A stretch of 64,000 nucleotides of DNA from JBELHO01 sp042091375 (GTDB taxonomy: Bacteria > Pseudomonadota > Gammaproteobacteria > Enterobacterales > Alteromonadaceae). The stretch is from the NCBI GenBank assembly GCA_042091375.1, contig JBELHO010000010.1, positions 22,134 to 86,133 of the forward strand, read 5' to 3'. The position numbers and the translations under genes were made by a program. A model generated the notes under the pieces. It had not been told where the DNA came from, searched no databases, and was given only the letters and a program-made list of their open reading frames with translations. Shown piece after piece: positions 53,347 to 62,747 of this stretch (its first letter is position 1; each line of letters starts with the position of its first letter).

Positions 53347-54354
53347 ATGCTTATTAAATCACCTAAGTCGTATCAGCTCAAAGACCATGATGTAACGCCA
53401 GAATCTATTTATTCTGGCCGTAGAACCGCCCTGAAACAAATGGGCTTTATCGGTGCTTCTGGACTACTTGCTTCGTCTATCAGTCAACAAGCCCATGCCA
53501 ATTTCTTTGCAAAAGCGCCGACTAAATTCAGCACTGTGCCATTAAAATTTTCTGCAGATAATACCAACCTTGACCTGAAAAAAACCCCTGAGCAAAAGGT
53601 GATTTCCCACAACAATTTTTTCGAGTTTGGTACGGGTAAATCCGACCCTATTGAAAATGCTCAAGCGTTTAAAGTCGATCCTTGGCAATTAACGGTATCG
53701 GGTGAGGTGGAAACCCCTGTAACCTTAGATCAGGATGATTTGCTCAATACTTTTGCTTTAGAGGAAAGGATCTACCGGATGCGCTGCGTCGAAGCTTGGT
53801 CTATGGTTATCCCTTGGATTGGTTTTCCATTAGCTGCGCTGTTAAAAAAGGCCAAGCCGACCGCTAAAGCCAAGTATGTCGCCTTTCAAACCTTGTATGA
53901 TCCACAGCAAATGCCAGGGCAGAAAAGCCGATTCATGGGAGGAGGTATCGACTATCCCTACGTTGAGGGGTTACGGCTTGACGAAGCAATGAACCCTTTA
54001 ACCATCATGAGTACGGGGTTATACGGCAAAACTTTACCACCACAAAATGGCGCACCAATACGCCTGGTTGTCCCTTGGAAGTATGGTTTTAAGGGCATAA
54101 AGTCGGTCGTGGCTATTAAGCTTGTTGAACAGATGCCGCCAACCACATGGAACATACTCGCACCGAATGAATACGGGTTTTATGCCAATGTCAATCCGCG
54201 TGTTGATCATCCCAGATGGAGTCAAGCCAGTGAGAGAAGGATCACCTCTGGCGGTTTATTTGCCCGCAATCGCATTGCCACCGAAATGTTTAACGGCTAT
54301 GGCGAAGATGTGGCGCATTTATACAAAGGTATGGATCTAAAGGTGAATTATTAG
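53347..54354 (+). CDS. msrP: Protein-methionine-sulfoxide reductase catalytic subunit MsrP
   Basis: Periplasmic molybdopterin enzyme that repairs methionine sulfoxide in envelope proteins. 335 residues. A twin-arginine signal (GRRTALKQMGF at about 25-35) fits export of a folded molybdoenzyme; C147 in YRMRCVEAW is the expected Mo ligand. Conserved YFDPQQ-like (YDPQQMPGQ) and the GAPIRLVVPWKYGFKGIKS motif are present. ATG at 53347 follows GGGAG. One-base overlap with msrQ. Formerly yedY. Confidence 0.96.
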   Translation: MLIKSPKSYQLKDHDVTPESIYSGRRTALKQMGFIGASGLLASSISQQAHANFFAKAPTKFSTVPLKFSADNTNLDLKKTPEQKVISHNNFFEFGTGKSDPIENAQAFKVDPWQLTVSGEVETPVTLDQDDLLNTFALEERIYRMRCVEAWSMVIPWIGFPLAALLKKAKPTAKAKYVAFQTLYDPQQMPGQKSRFMGGGIDYPYVEGLRLDEAMNPLTIMSTGLYGKTLPPQNGAPIRLVVPWKYGFKGIKSVVAIKLVEQMPPTTWNILAPNEYGFYANVNPRVDHPRWSQASERRITSGGLFARNRIATEMFNGYGEDVAHLYKGMDLKVNY

Positions 54355-55001
54355 TGGCGTCGAGTGAACCGCTTACTTTGATAAGTGTATTGATAAATTT
54401 TTTAATTAATAAAAAAATTACACTACTTAAGTTGTGTATCCACATAGCCAGCATTGCACCGATAGTGTGGTTGTATTTTCAAGCCTTGCATGATCAATTA
54501 GGGGCAGATCCGGTCAAGGCTGTTATTCACTACACCGGTATAGGGGCATTGAATTTACTCTTGCTCACCCTGATGGTTTCAACCTTAGCAAAAAGCTTAA
54601 AACAGGGCTGGCTATTACAGGTTCGTCGCTTACTAGGATTGTATAGTTTCACTTATGCTTGTTTACATTTATGCAATTTTATTGTTTTAGACTTGCAACT
54701 CGCTTGGGGTTTGTTGCTCAGTGAAATTGTGCAACGACCATATATCACTATAGGTATGCTGGCTTTTATTATTCTGTCATTATTGGCTATTACTTCCATT
54801 CATTGGTTGCGCCGCGCTATGGGTAAACGATGGCAGCAATTACACAATTTAAGTTACTTAGCATTGCTGTTGATTGTTGTACATTTTTATTGGTCGGTTA
54901 AATCTGAGATTATCGAGCCGAGTATTTATATTGCACTGAGTGTGTTGGTGTTGTTGCTGAAAAAAAATAAAATCAAACGCTGGTTCCGAAAAAGCAAATA
55001 A
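54354..55001 (+). CDS. msrQ: MsrQ, heme-binding membrane subunit of MsrPQ
   Basis: 215-residue inner-membrane b-type heme protein with six helices that passes quinol-derived electrons to MsrP. Heme-ligand histidines lie in helices with CLHLCNF and QLHNLSYLALLLIVVHFYW; RRLLGLYSF is a family signature. GTG start at 54354 overlaps the msrP stop codon by one base, giving tight coupling. Formerly yedZ. Confidence 0.94.
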   Translation: MASSEPLTLISVLINFLINKKITLLKLCIHIASIAPIVWLYFQALHDQLGADPVKAVIHYTGIGALNLLLLTLMVSTLAKSLKQGWLLQVRRLLGLYSFTYACLHLCNFIVLDLQLAWGLLLSEIVQRPYITIGMLAFIILSLLAITSIHWLRRAMGKRWQQLHNLSYLALLLIVVHFYWSVKSEIIEPSIYIALSVLVLLLKKNKIKRWFRKSK

Positions 55002-55240
55002 GCCGATTATTTTCATAACGCCCTCAACCATAACTCACTTAACCATAAATTGATGTTAGGTAAGATATTCTGCTGAACAGCAGAGTACCATGATTTTTTT
55101 CGGTTAAGCCTTGACAGTTAAGTCTTTACAATAGAGTTAAAAAAATTGACACTTAACACACATTTAATACTGTGTTTAACATTAGCCCTCAAAAAATCAA
55201 TTGCAGCGTTAAGCACACAAAGGTCTATTGGAATGGATTC

Positions 55241-56152
55241 ATGTCAACACATTTGCTGAACAGCACGACACTCTACCGCAATACTTTTGGCACAGTTAAA
55301 CAAAGGCAGATAAATGGTCACCTCACCTTGATTGATGTTGAATATGGTTCAGCAACAGCGGTGATCAGTTTATATGGTGGGCAAGTACTGAGTTGGCAAC
55401 CGGAAAATCAACGGCCTGTGTTTTGGTTAAGTGAAACTGCTGATCACCGTCGTGGTAAAGCAATACGAGGTGGAGTGCCGATTTGTTGGCCATGGTTTGG
55501 TCCTTATAGGGACGACACAGGTAAAATAGTTAAGCAACAGGGCAATCACGGTTTTGCTAGAAATAGTTGTTGGCAACTCAGCGCTTGTAAAATAGAACAG
55601 GGCAGTGTTGATATTGAACTGAGTTTATCGGGTGACAATCACTGCACTGGCTGGCCTAATAAATACCAGTTACAACAAGCGTTGCGGTTTTCAGATACCT
55701 TGCAACAGAAATTAATCATCACTAACTTGTCTGCACAAACCGTGCATTTTTCTGCGGCATTACACAGCTATTTTGCTGTCAGTCACCCTAAATATGTCAC
55801 AGTAGATACTCTGTCAACCACAGGTTTTACCGATAAGCTAAATGACACTGAACAAGCAAGTGAAACACTAGCTAACTGCATCGGCCCCATAGACCGTATT
55901 TATCACACCAGCAGCAGGCAAGAGCTGATTGATAGCCAATGGCAGCGAAAACTCATTATCAGTGCATCAGGTTGTCAACAATGGGTATTGTGGAATCCAG
56001 GTAAAGCCATAGCTGCAACCATGGACGATATTCATCAGCAGGGTGAAAATCAATATGTATGCTTGGAGGCTGCCAATACCGATAAAGTGTCTATTGCCCC
56101 AATGAAAACAACAACAATGAGCCAATTGATTGCCATTGAAGAGCAAGGATGA
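55241..56152 (+). CDS. yeaD: D-hexose-6-phosphate mutarotase (YeaD family)
   Basis: Aldose-1-epimerase fold, 303 residues. Family motifs: YGGQVLSWQP, FWLSETADHRRGKAIRGGVPICWPWFGP, HGFARNSCW, LHSYFAVS, and the late WNPGKA and VCLEAAN. E. coli YeaD interconverts anomers of glucose 6-phosphate. An upstream GTG gives 23 more, unconserved residues; the ATG at 55241 yields the usual length. Stands alone after msrQ. Confidence 0.9.
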   Translation: MSTHLLNSTTLYRNTFGTVKQRQINGHLTLIDVEYGSATAVISLYGGQVLSWQPENQRPVFWLSETADHRRGKAIRGGVPICWPWFGPYRDDTGKIVKQQGNHGFARNSCWQLSACKIEQGSVDIELSLSGDNHCTGWPNKYQLQQALRFSDTLQQKLIITNLSAQTVHFSAALHSYFAVSHPKYVTVDTLSTTGFTDKLNDTEQASETLANCIGPIDRIYHTSSRQELIDSQWQRKLIISASGCQQWVLWNPGKAIAATMDDIHQQGENQYVCLEAANTDKVSIAPMKTTTMSQLIAIEEQG

Positions 56153-56219
56153 TATTCCTGATCAGGGAACAAACCGCTAGACCTTTACTGGCAAATGCTG
56201 GCAGATATTGGCAAAGATA

Positions 56220-57656
56220 TTAGCCATTAAAAACTTCCACGCGATTGCGGCCATTGTTTTTAGCACTGTATAATGCTTTATCGGCTTTGATAATTAATTG
56301 CTCTAACTTCATTTCATTTGCCGAACTAGTGTATATTCCAAAACTGACAGTGCTGTTAAAACTGTGATTGGTGCTACTGACATCAAAAGTGGTATCGGCA
56401 ATACTTTGTCTGATCCGCTCGGAAATTTCTATTGCAAATTGCTCAGATGTGTTGGGTAGCAACAATACAAATTCTTCTCCCCCCCAACGACAACAGATAT
56501 CGTTTTTTCGCAAGTTTTTTTGTAATTTTTCAGCAATTATTTTAATGACTTCATCACCAACAATATGCCCATAGGTGTCATTAATTTTCTTAAAATTATC
56601 GATATCGGCGAGAACAATACTCAAGCTTTGATAATGACTTGCTTGTTTGTTGAACTGCCAATGTAAGTAACTCCTATTGGGTAATTTTGTTAAATAATCT
56701 ATCTCAGAATTTTGCATGACACTGCGTTTGTAGTAATGAATCACGGTTTGAAACAAAAAATATAAAAATCCTAGTATGATGATAAACAGACCAATACGCT
56801 TAGCAAATAACTGCCAGTACTCGTTTTGTTGCAGTGCAGGCGGAGAAATAAGAAAAATTCTCCAGTTTAATTCTTTTAATGGCAACTGGGTAATAATCCG
56901 GCCATTGTGCTCAATAGATTGCACTGATTCAGCGTTGCTGACTGTTGCCTGATCTTGTTTGATGAACTCGTACCAAGCAAATTCATCAATATTAGTTAGC
57001 TCATCGGCTCTGTGATGACTCTCTGTTTTCATCAGGTTATTGGAGCTCAAGGTAACATGGTCGTGTTGGTCGACTAAGATTAATTCAAAACCAAAGCGCT
57101 TTTTGTATTGGTTGAATATCTCTGAAAAATGGTTGAGATCAATGGCTACTCCAATAAAGCCAAGAAAATCCTGATTGCTATTAAACATTTTCATATCAAA
57201 ATATAAATGTGGATCTTCAGCATTGCCAATATCTGCAAATTGATTTTCTTGTAGCACTTTTAAACGTTCGTACCATTCTAACTCTTTACTGTCTAACGAA
57301 AGTTTTTTGTTGGTTGAATCAAGCAAAAAACCGTGTTGTTCAAGGGCAATAAAGGTAACCATATTATATACCTTTGATAAGCCATTTAAATAATTGAAGA
57401 TAACTTGGTCACTTACTTGCGGTTGTTGGATATAGTCTATGATCAAATTATCATTGGCCATAAAATAGGCGATATCAAGGGGACGAATTATTTCACTGTT
57501 GATGATTGAAAATAATGGAATAATAGCTTGCCGCTGATTTTTGTTGTACTTGTCTATAACTTGTTTAAAAGTGAAATAAGATGTCGCGACAACAGCAATA
57601 ATGATGATGATAAAAATCAACATAATATAGCGATCAAATCGGCGCACAAATTTCAT
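56220..57656 (-). CDS. Membrane diguanylate cyclase with Cache-type sensor
   Basis: 478 residues: TM1 at about 10-32, a periplasmic dCache-like sensor (about 35-285), TM2 at about 287-307, and a C-terminal GGDEF domain. The active site is WGGEEF (near residue 390) with DIDNFKKINDTYGH before it; the inhibitory site RKND sits five residues upstream, so product feedback is likely. No EAL domain. It makes cyclic di-GMP in response to a periplasmic ligand not predictable here. ATG at 57656 preferred over a TTG one codon upstream. Confidence 0.94.
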   Translation of the reverse strand: MKFVRRFDRYIMLIFIIIIIAVVATSYFTFKQVIDKYNKNQRQAIIPLFSIINSEIIRPLDIAYFMANDNLIIDYIQQPQVSDQVIFNYLNGLSKVYNMVTFIALEQHGFLLDSTNKKLSLDSKELEWYERLKVLQENQFADIGNAEDPHLYFDMKMFNSNQDFLGFIGVAIDLNHFSEIFNQYKKRFGFELILVDQHDHVTLSSNNLMKTESHHRADELTNIDEFAWYEFIKQDQATVSNAESVQSIEHNGRIITQLPLKELNWRIFLISPPALQQNEYWQLFAKRIGLFIIILGFLYFLFQTVIHYYKRSVMQNSEIDYLTKLPNRSYLHWQFNKQASHYQSLSIVLADIDNFKKINDTYGHIVGDEVIKIIAEKLQKNLRKNDICCRWGGEEFVLLLPNTSEQFAIEISERIRQSIADTTFDVSSTNHSFNSTVSFGIYTSSANEMKLEQLIIKADKALYSAKNNGRNRVEVFNG

Positions 57657-57769
57657 CAAATAACCAGCTTGTGTAATTAGAGTAGTATTTTAACTTTACT
57701 AACTAACACTTCTCTTTGTCTACTACTATCTATTGATGATGGTGATTATTTATACTGTACTGTTGGCGC

Positions 57770-58447
57770 TCAACTCAGTCTCAAGTGTTTATGCAAAAGT
57801 TCATGTGTGAATGCTGTTTTTAGATAAAAACCTCTGGGCAGTGTCATAAAGGGTTGCCCGTGTTTATTGTAGGCCTTGGTTAATGCTCTGCTGTTAGCGG
57901 CTTTAGGTCGCAATTGCAATACTTGACCATGCTTGCCCTGAATGTTTTCAACGTCACCTAAAACGATCATGTCAGTTAACTCTTGCCAGTCTTGCGCCAG
58001 TAATTGTTGTTCCTGCACATCTGGACTCCAAATAAATGGCGTGGCCACGGTTCGCTGATAAACTGGGATCGAGCGCTCTGAGATCACTGGCACCCACAAC
58101 ACTCTGGCGATTTTATTCTTGAGATGGCTGGTTTGCCATGTGGCGCCAATTAACCCAGTTAAAGGAGCAACACAGACAAAAGTAGTCTCCAACGGTTTGC
58201 CTGCGCGATTGATAGGCAATGACTTGAGTTCGATTCCTAAACTGGGGAAGTCTGGCTCAGGTTTCGAGCCGGCGCTCGCCCCTAACACCCGTTCCAGTAA
58301 TAAACCCACCCAACCTTTTTCTTTGTTTAAATTGTCAGGCACCTTAACCCCAGCAATTTCAGCTATTTCCCCTAAGGTAAGGCCTGCCAGTTGGCCTGCT
58401 CTGTGCAGTAATTCAGTTTCACTTTTAGGTATTGCAATCGATGACAT
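57770..58447 (-). CDS. mutH: DNA mismatch repair endonuclease MutH
   Basis: 225 residues; nicks the unmethylated strand at hemimethylated GATC when activated by MutS and MutL. The catalytic DX6EXK motif is D66-E73-K75 (PDFPSLGIELKSLP), with the upstream glutamate at E52 and Gly-rich loop RVLGASAGSKPEPD. Presence of MutH implies a Dam-methylated genome. Divergent from rppH, a common arrangement in gammaproteobacteria. Confidence 0.97.
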   Translation of the reverse strand: MSSIAIPKSETELLHRAGQLAGLTLGEIAEIAGVKVPDNLNKEKGWVGLLLERVLGASAGSKPEPDFPSLGIELKSLPINRAGKPLETTFVCVAPLTGLIGATWQTSHLKNKIARVLWVPVISERSIPVYQRTVATPFIWSPDVQEQQLLAQDWQELTDMIVLGDVENIQGKHGQVLQLRPKAANSRALTKAYNKHGQPFMTLPRGFYLKTAFTHELLHKHLRLS

Positions 58448-58853
58448 AAGGCTTATATTTTACTTGAGTTAACCTGTCTATTATCTCTGTTCAATTGAGG
58501 AAATACCAGAGCGCGTTGTCCATTGCTGGGTATTTTTAGCGGAGATTATAGAATACCTATACGAGGCAGCACCTAATCTATCTGTTTTTACATATAATTC
58601 ATTGTTAACAGTTTAAAATAGTACCTAAATGCTGTTGCCTACAGCTGTCTTAAAGTGATTTTTGCTTGGTTACAGGCCATTGGTGTTTAATCACTCGACA
58701 GAGAACCCTCCGTCCAGATTAAATCACCTTTAATTGCATCAATTTACACTGCTAAGATCAATATAACCAAATATCTCTTCGGTGAAGTTTTATTTGCTCA
58801 CAGGTCGAGAATATGGAAGAATCAAATCATTACAAAAATTGTTAGGAAATCCT
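58448..58853. other. Divergent intergenic region mutH / rppH
   Basis: About 400 bases carrying both promoters; none identified with confidence. The rppH frame stays open 24 codons upstream of the chosen start, but that part is not conserved. No RNA gene recognised. Confidence 0.4.
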
Positions 58854-59360
58854 GTGATAGATGCCGAAGGCTATAGAGCCAATGTCGGCATAGTTATAAT
58901 CAATGACAGGGGGCAAGTTTTTTGGGCTAGGCGCTTTGGTCAGCATTCTTGGCAATATCCGCAAGGAGGAGTTGATCAAGGTGAAACAGCTGAACAAACC
59001 ATGTACAGGGAACTTCACGAAGAAGTAGGGTTAAAACCTGAACATGTAAAAATTATTGCCTCGACTAAGCATTGGCTGAGATATAAGTTACCAAAACGCT
59101 TGATCAGACATGACAGTAAACCGCTGTGTATAGGTCAAAAACAAAAATGGTATTTGTTGAAGCTAACGGCCAAAGAGTCTGCAGTTGATTTATTGCACTC
59201 TAGTCACCCTGAATTTGATGACTGGCGCTGGGTGAGTTATTGGTACCCTGTAAGGCAAGTCATTTCATTTAAGCGAGAAGTTTATCGCAAAGTGATGAAA
59301 GAATTTGCCCCGCATTCATTAAATTTTGCCCGATCTGATCGTCGCAAAAAGCGACGGTGA
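58854..59360 (+). CDS. rppH: RNA pyrophosphohydrolase RppH
   Basis: Nudix enzyme that removes pyrophosphate from 5' ends of mRNA and so triggers decay. 168 residues from the GTG at 58854, which follows AGGA by six bases and gives VIDAEGYRANVGIVI, matching E. coli (MIDDDGYRPNVGIVI). Nudix box GGVDQGETAEQTMYRELHEE (then VGL) intact; HWLRYKLPKRLIR and IGQKQKWYLL are conserved. The frame is open upstream to a GTG at 58782, but that extension is not seen in relatives. Confidence 0.96.
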   Translation: MIDAEGYRANVGIVIINDRGQVFWARRFGQHSWQYPQGGVDQGETAEQTMYRELHEEVGLKPEHVKIIASTKHWLRYKLPKRLIRHDSKPLCIGQKQKWYLLKLTAKESAVDLLHSSHPEFDDWRWVSYWYPVRQVISFKREVYRKVMKEFAPHSLNFARSDRRKKRR

Positions 59361-59381
59361 TTGTAATTATGTTGTTTAATG

Positions 59382-59416
59382 ACCCACTAGCATTTATTGT
59401 TAGTGGGTTATTTTTT
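59382..59416 (+). terminator. Rho-independent terminator between rppH and ptsP
   Basis: 8-bp stem (ACCCACTA with TAGTGGGT), 11-base loop, then T-rich TTATTTTTT. It lies 21 bases past rppH and 32 before ptsP, so it probably attenuates rather than abolishes read-through into ptsP. Confidence 0.8.
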
Positions 59417-59448
59417 ATCTAGTGAGATAATTGCAAGGAAAACAACAA

Positions 59449-61728
59449 ATGTTAACCAGTTTACGGCGTATCGTTCTTGAGTTTAGTCATAATAATGAGC
59501 TAGAAAGTGCCTTGCGTAAAATGGTTAGTCAAATTAAAACCGCAATGCAAACAGACTGCTGTTCAATATATATTGCCGATCACAAACAACAACACTTTGT
59601 TCTGATGGCGTCTGATGGTTTGGCAAAAACTTCGTTAGGGCAAACCACCATTAACTTTAATGAAGGCTTAATTGGTTTAGTCGCACAAAGAGAAGAGCCC
59701 CTCAATATTGCTGATGGAAAAAATCACCCGCATTTTATTTATGCCCCTGAGGTCAAAGAAGAAGCCTTAAACGCGTTTCTCGGTACGCCTATTATTCACC
59801 GACGTAAAGTCCTTGGTGTTATTGCTATTCAGCAAAAAAACGCACGATTTTTTAATGAAAATGAAGAAGCTTTTATCGTGACACTAGCGGCGCAAATTGC
59901 CACAGCTTTTGCCGGCGCTGAAATCAACAACCTAGTTACTTTTGAACAGGGGAAAAAACGACCGACAGTTTTACAAGGCGTTGCTGGCTCTTTCGGCGTT
60001 GCTATGGCGCCGATGCTTATCGTGCAACCCCGAGCTGATTTGCGCAACGTTGCGATGATAAAAGTAAAGGGCGCTGATGTTGCCACCGAAATACAACGCT
60101 TAACACAAGCAATAGCAAAAACCCGTGATGAGTTTACCGTCATGGCGGAAAAGTTAACTGACATTATCACCGATAACAGTCTAGATATTTTCGAAATGTA
60201 CCGACAATTATTAGATAATGCCAATTTAGGTGACGAGATCGCCGCAAAAATTCGCCAAGGTTGGCGGGTTGAAAGTGCCTTAAAATTAGTCATAGACAAT
60301 TATATTTTGCAATTTGAACGTCTCGACGATGCTTACTTACGCGAGCGTGGCAGTGATATCAGAGATTTAGGTGATCGTTTATTGTTTAACATCAATTCGA
60401 TGGCCAATAAATCGGCTACCACCCCTGCAGAATTTATTTTAGTGGCTGATGAAATAACTGCTTCTATGCTCGCAGAATACCAACACAAAGGACTCAAAGG
60501 CATAGTTTCTGTGGTGGGGTCAACTAATTCCCATGCGGCTATTTTAGCCCGAGCCTTAGCTATACCAGCAGTAATGGGCGTTGAGCGCCTACTGTTAGGA
60601 GCGATAGATAATAAAATAGCTATTTTAGATGGCTACAGTGGCGAATTGTTCATTGAGCCCAATGAAGCATTAATCAATGAATACCAGTTAATTATTAGCC
60701 AAGAAGGCACACTGGCCACTAAAGTCAAACAAGTCAAAGATCTCCCTGCGCAAACCCCCGATGGTTGTGATATTACTTTATTACTCAACGCTGGTTTATC
60801 TTCGGGCTTTAACCATTCAACGCATGCAGGTGCTGACGGTATTGGTTTATACCGAACTGAAATACCTTTTATGAACCGCAGCTGTTTTCCCTCTGAAATT
60901 GAACAAACCCAGCTTTATCAGCAGGTTTTAGCGGCCTTTCCCAAGCAAAAAGTAACCATGCGTACCTTAGACGTGGGTGGAGATAAAGCCCTACCTTATT
61001 TCTCTATTATTGAAGACAATCCTTTCCTCGGCTGGCGTGGCATTCGCATTACTTTAGATCACCCAGAAATATTTCTCTTACAAGTGCGCGCTATGATGCG
61101 AGCTGATCTGGAACATCAAAACTTAGAAATTATGCTGCCCATGGTAACAAGTATTGCCGAAGTTGAGGAAGCGCTGCGGCTGATCAACCAAGCCTTTTAT
61201 GAACTCAGTACAGAGCTTGCTAAAACAAGGGTGAAACCTCTGAACAAGCCAAAAATTGGCATTATGATCGAAGTGCCAAGTATTATTTTTCAACTCTCTG
61301 AGTTAGCCGGTAAGGTCGACTTTTTTTCAGTTGGAAGCAATGACTTAACGCAATATTTATTAGCGGTTGATCGCAATAATTCAAGGGTAGCAAGCATCTA
61401 TAGTTCATACCACCCTGCGGTATTAAGGGCATTGTACACCATCGCCGAACAAGCCAATAAAGACAAAGTACCACTGAGTTTATGTGGTGAAATGGCAAGT
61501 GAGCCGGGCGGTGCTATACTCTTAATAGCCATGGGATATCACAAACTTAGTATGAATCCCCATAACGTCGCTAAAATAAAGTGGGTTATTCGTCACGTTG
61601 AGCTCAAACAAGCTAAACAAATCCTCTATCAGGCGTTACAACTGGTCAATACCCAACAAGTAATAAACTATCTTAATGAACAACTTGAACAACTTGGCTT
61701 AGGTGCCTTTGTTCGTGCCGGTATGTAA
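59449..61728 (+). CDS. ptsP: Phosphoenolpyruvate-protein phosphotransferase PtsP (EI-Ntr)
   Basis: First component of the nitrogen phosphotransferase relay. 759 residues: GAF domain (about 15-155), EI N-terminal and phosphohistidine domain with NSHAAILARALAIPAVMG, then the PEP-binding barrel (GLYRTEIPFM, LRTLDVGGDKALPYF, SVGSNDLTQYLLAVDRNN, and the LCGEMA cysteine). ATG at 59449 (MLTSLRRIV) matches E. coli MLTRLREIV; a TTG six codons upstream is in frame. Its partners PtsO/NPr and PtsN are not in the window. Confidence 0.97.
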   Translation: MLTSLRRIVLEFSHNNELESALRKMVSQIKTAMQTDCCSIYIADHKQQHFVLMASDGLAKTSLGQTTINFNEGLIGLVAQREEPLNIADGKNHPHFIYAPEVKEEALNAFLGTPIIHRRKVLGVIAIQQKNARFFNENEEAFIVTLAAQIATAFAGAEINNLVTFEQGKKRPTVLQGVAGSFGVAMAPMLIVQPRADLRNVAMIKVKGADVATEIQRLTQAIAKTRDEFTVMAEKLTDIITDNSLDIFEMYRQLLDNANLGDEIAAKIRQGWRVESALKLVIDNYILQFERLDDAYLRERGSDIRDLGDRLLFNINSMANKSATTPAEFILVADEITASMLAEYQHKGLKGIVSVVGSTNSHAAILARALAIPAVMGVERLLLGAIDNKIAILDGYSGELFIEPNEALINEYQLIISQEGTLATKVKQVKDLPAQTPDGCDITLLLNAGLSSGFNHSTHAGADGIGLYRTEIPFMNRSCFPSEIEQTQLYQQVLAAFPKQKVTMRTLDVGGDKALPYFSIIEDNPFLGWRGIRITLDHPEIFLLQVRAMMRADLEHQNLEIMLPMVTSIAEVEEALRLINQAFYELSTELAKTRVKPLNKPKIGIMIEVPSIIFQLSELAGKVDFFSVGSNDLTQYLLAVDRNNSRVASIYSSYHPAVLRALYTIAEQANKDKVPLSLCGEMASEPGGAILLIAMGYHKLSMNPHNVAKIKWVIRHVELKQAKQILYQALQLVNTQQVINYLNEQLEQLGLGAFVRAGM

Positions 61729-61854
61729 TAATATTTTGTCATTAAATTTAGCTATTTATACCAGTGATGTGCGACAATAGGACAACCCTTTAGCAAGGTA
61801 ATTTTAAACGCTTAACACCCTATAATATTCTTCAACAAAAGGTAAACAGTTAAA

Positions 61855-62646
61855 ATGCTCAGTGTTGTTATTCTATTTGCCGTTGTTGGCTGTTTAACTG
61901 GGTTTTTAGCGGGGTTATTGGGCATTGGTGGTGGTTTAATTATCGTACCTGTGTTGGTATACCTGCTCCCTTCTCTTGAGTTTAGTACCGAATTGGTTAT
62001 GCCTGTGGCTATTGCCACATCGTTGTCATCGATTATCTTTACTACTGCAGTGGGCAGTTTCTCACACCACAAAAACAATAATATTCCATGGGATATTGCC
62101 CGCCAATTGATGTTAATGATCGCCATCGGTGCACTTTGTGGCGCATACCTTGCCGATAGCATTTCTACCCAAAGATTAAAATATATCTTCGCAGTTGCTG
62201 TCACTTTATTGGCCAGTTATATGTTGTTTTCGGTGCGTATTGCCAATGTTAAACCCCTACCAGGGCAATGGACTATTCGCTTTATTGGCGTAGGCACCGG
62301 GCTATTGTCAAGCTTAATGGGCATTGCTGGTGGCGCAATATTGGTGCCTATTTTAACTTATTACTCTATGTCCGTGCGCAAAGCTATTGGCACTGCCACT
62401 GTCTGCGGTTTTGTGGTGGCTTGTTTTGGTAGCTTAGGTTTTGTTGTCACCGGTTTAGATCAAACCGAGCTACCGCCAGGCAGTATCGGTTATATCTATT
62501 TACCAGCGCTGTGCGGTGTGGTGGTCACCTCTTCATTATTTGTGCCTTTAGGGGTTAAATTTGCCAGTAAACTACCGGTTAATACCTTAAAAAAAGTATT
62601 TGCCGTTTTTTTAATTATGGTTGCCATCAAAATGGTCTGGTCATAA
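61855..62646 (+). CDS. TauE/SafE (TSUP) family sulfite/organic-acid permease
   Basis: 263-residue inner-membrane protein with about eight helices in two halves, each with a Gly-rich first helix (LAGLLGIGGGLIIVP and LLSSLMGIAGGAILVP), the TSUP signature. Family members move sulfite, sulfonates or other anions; substrate unknown. Position between ptsP and thyA is shared with relatives, where lgt usually comes next. Confidence 0.9.
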   Translation: MLSVVILFAVVGCLTGFLAGLLGIGGGLIIVPVLVYLLPSLEFSTELVMPVAIATSLSSIIFTTAVGSFSHHKNNNIPWDIARQLMLMIAIGALCGAYLADSISTQRLKYIFAVAVTLLASYMLFSVRIANVKPLPGQWTIRFIGVGTGLLSSLMGIAGGAILVPILTYYSMSVRKAIGTATVCGFVVACFGSLGFVVTGLDQTELPPGSIGYIYLPALCGVVVTSSLFVPLGVKFASKLPVNTLKKVFAVFLIMVAIKMVWS

Positions 62647-62747
62647 CCACTTTAAGGCTAGAAATACAGCCGCTAATTGGGCATAATTCACTGCTACTTT
62701 ATCCATTTAACTGGATAATCACTCGCTACTAACAGGAACCCACTAAG

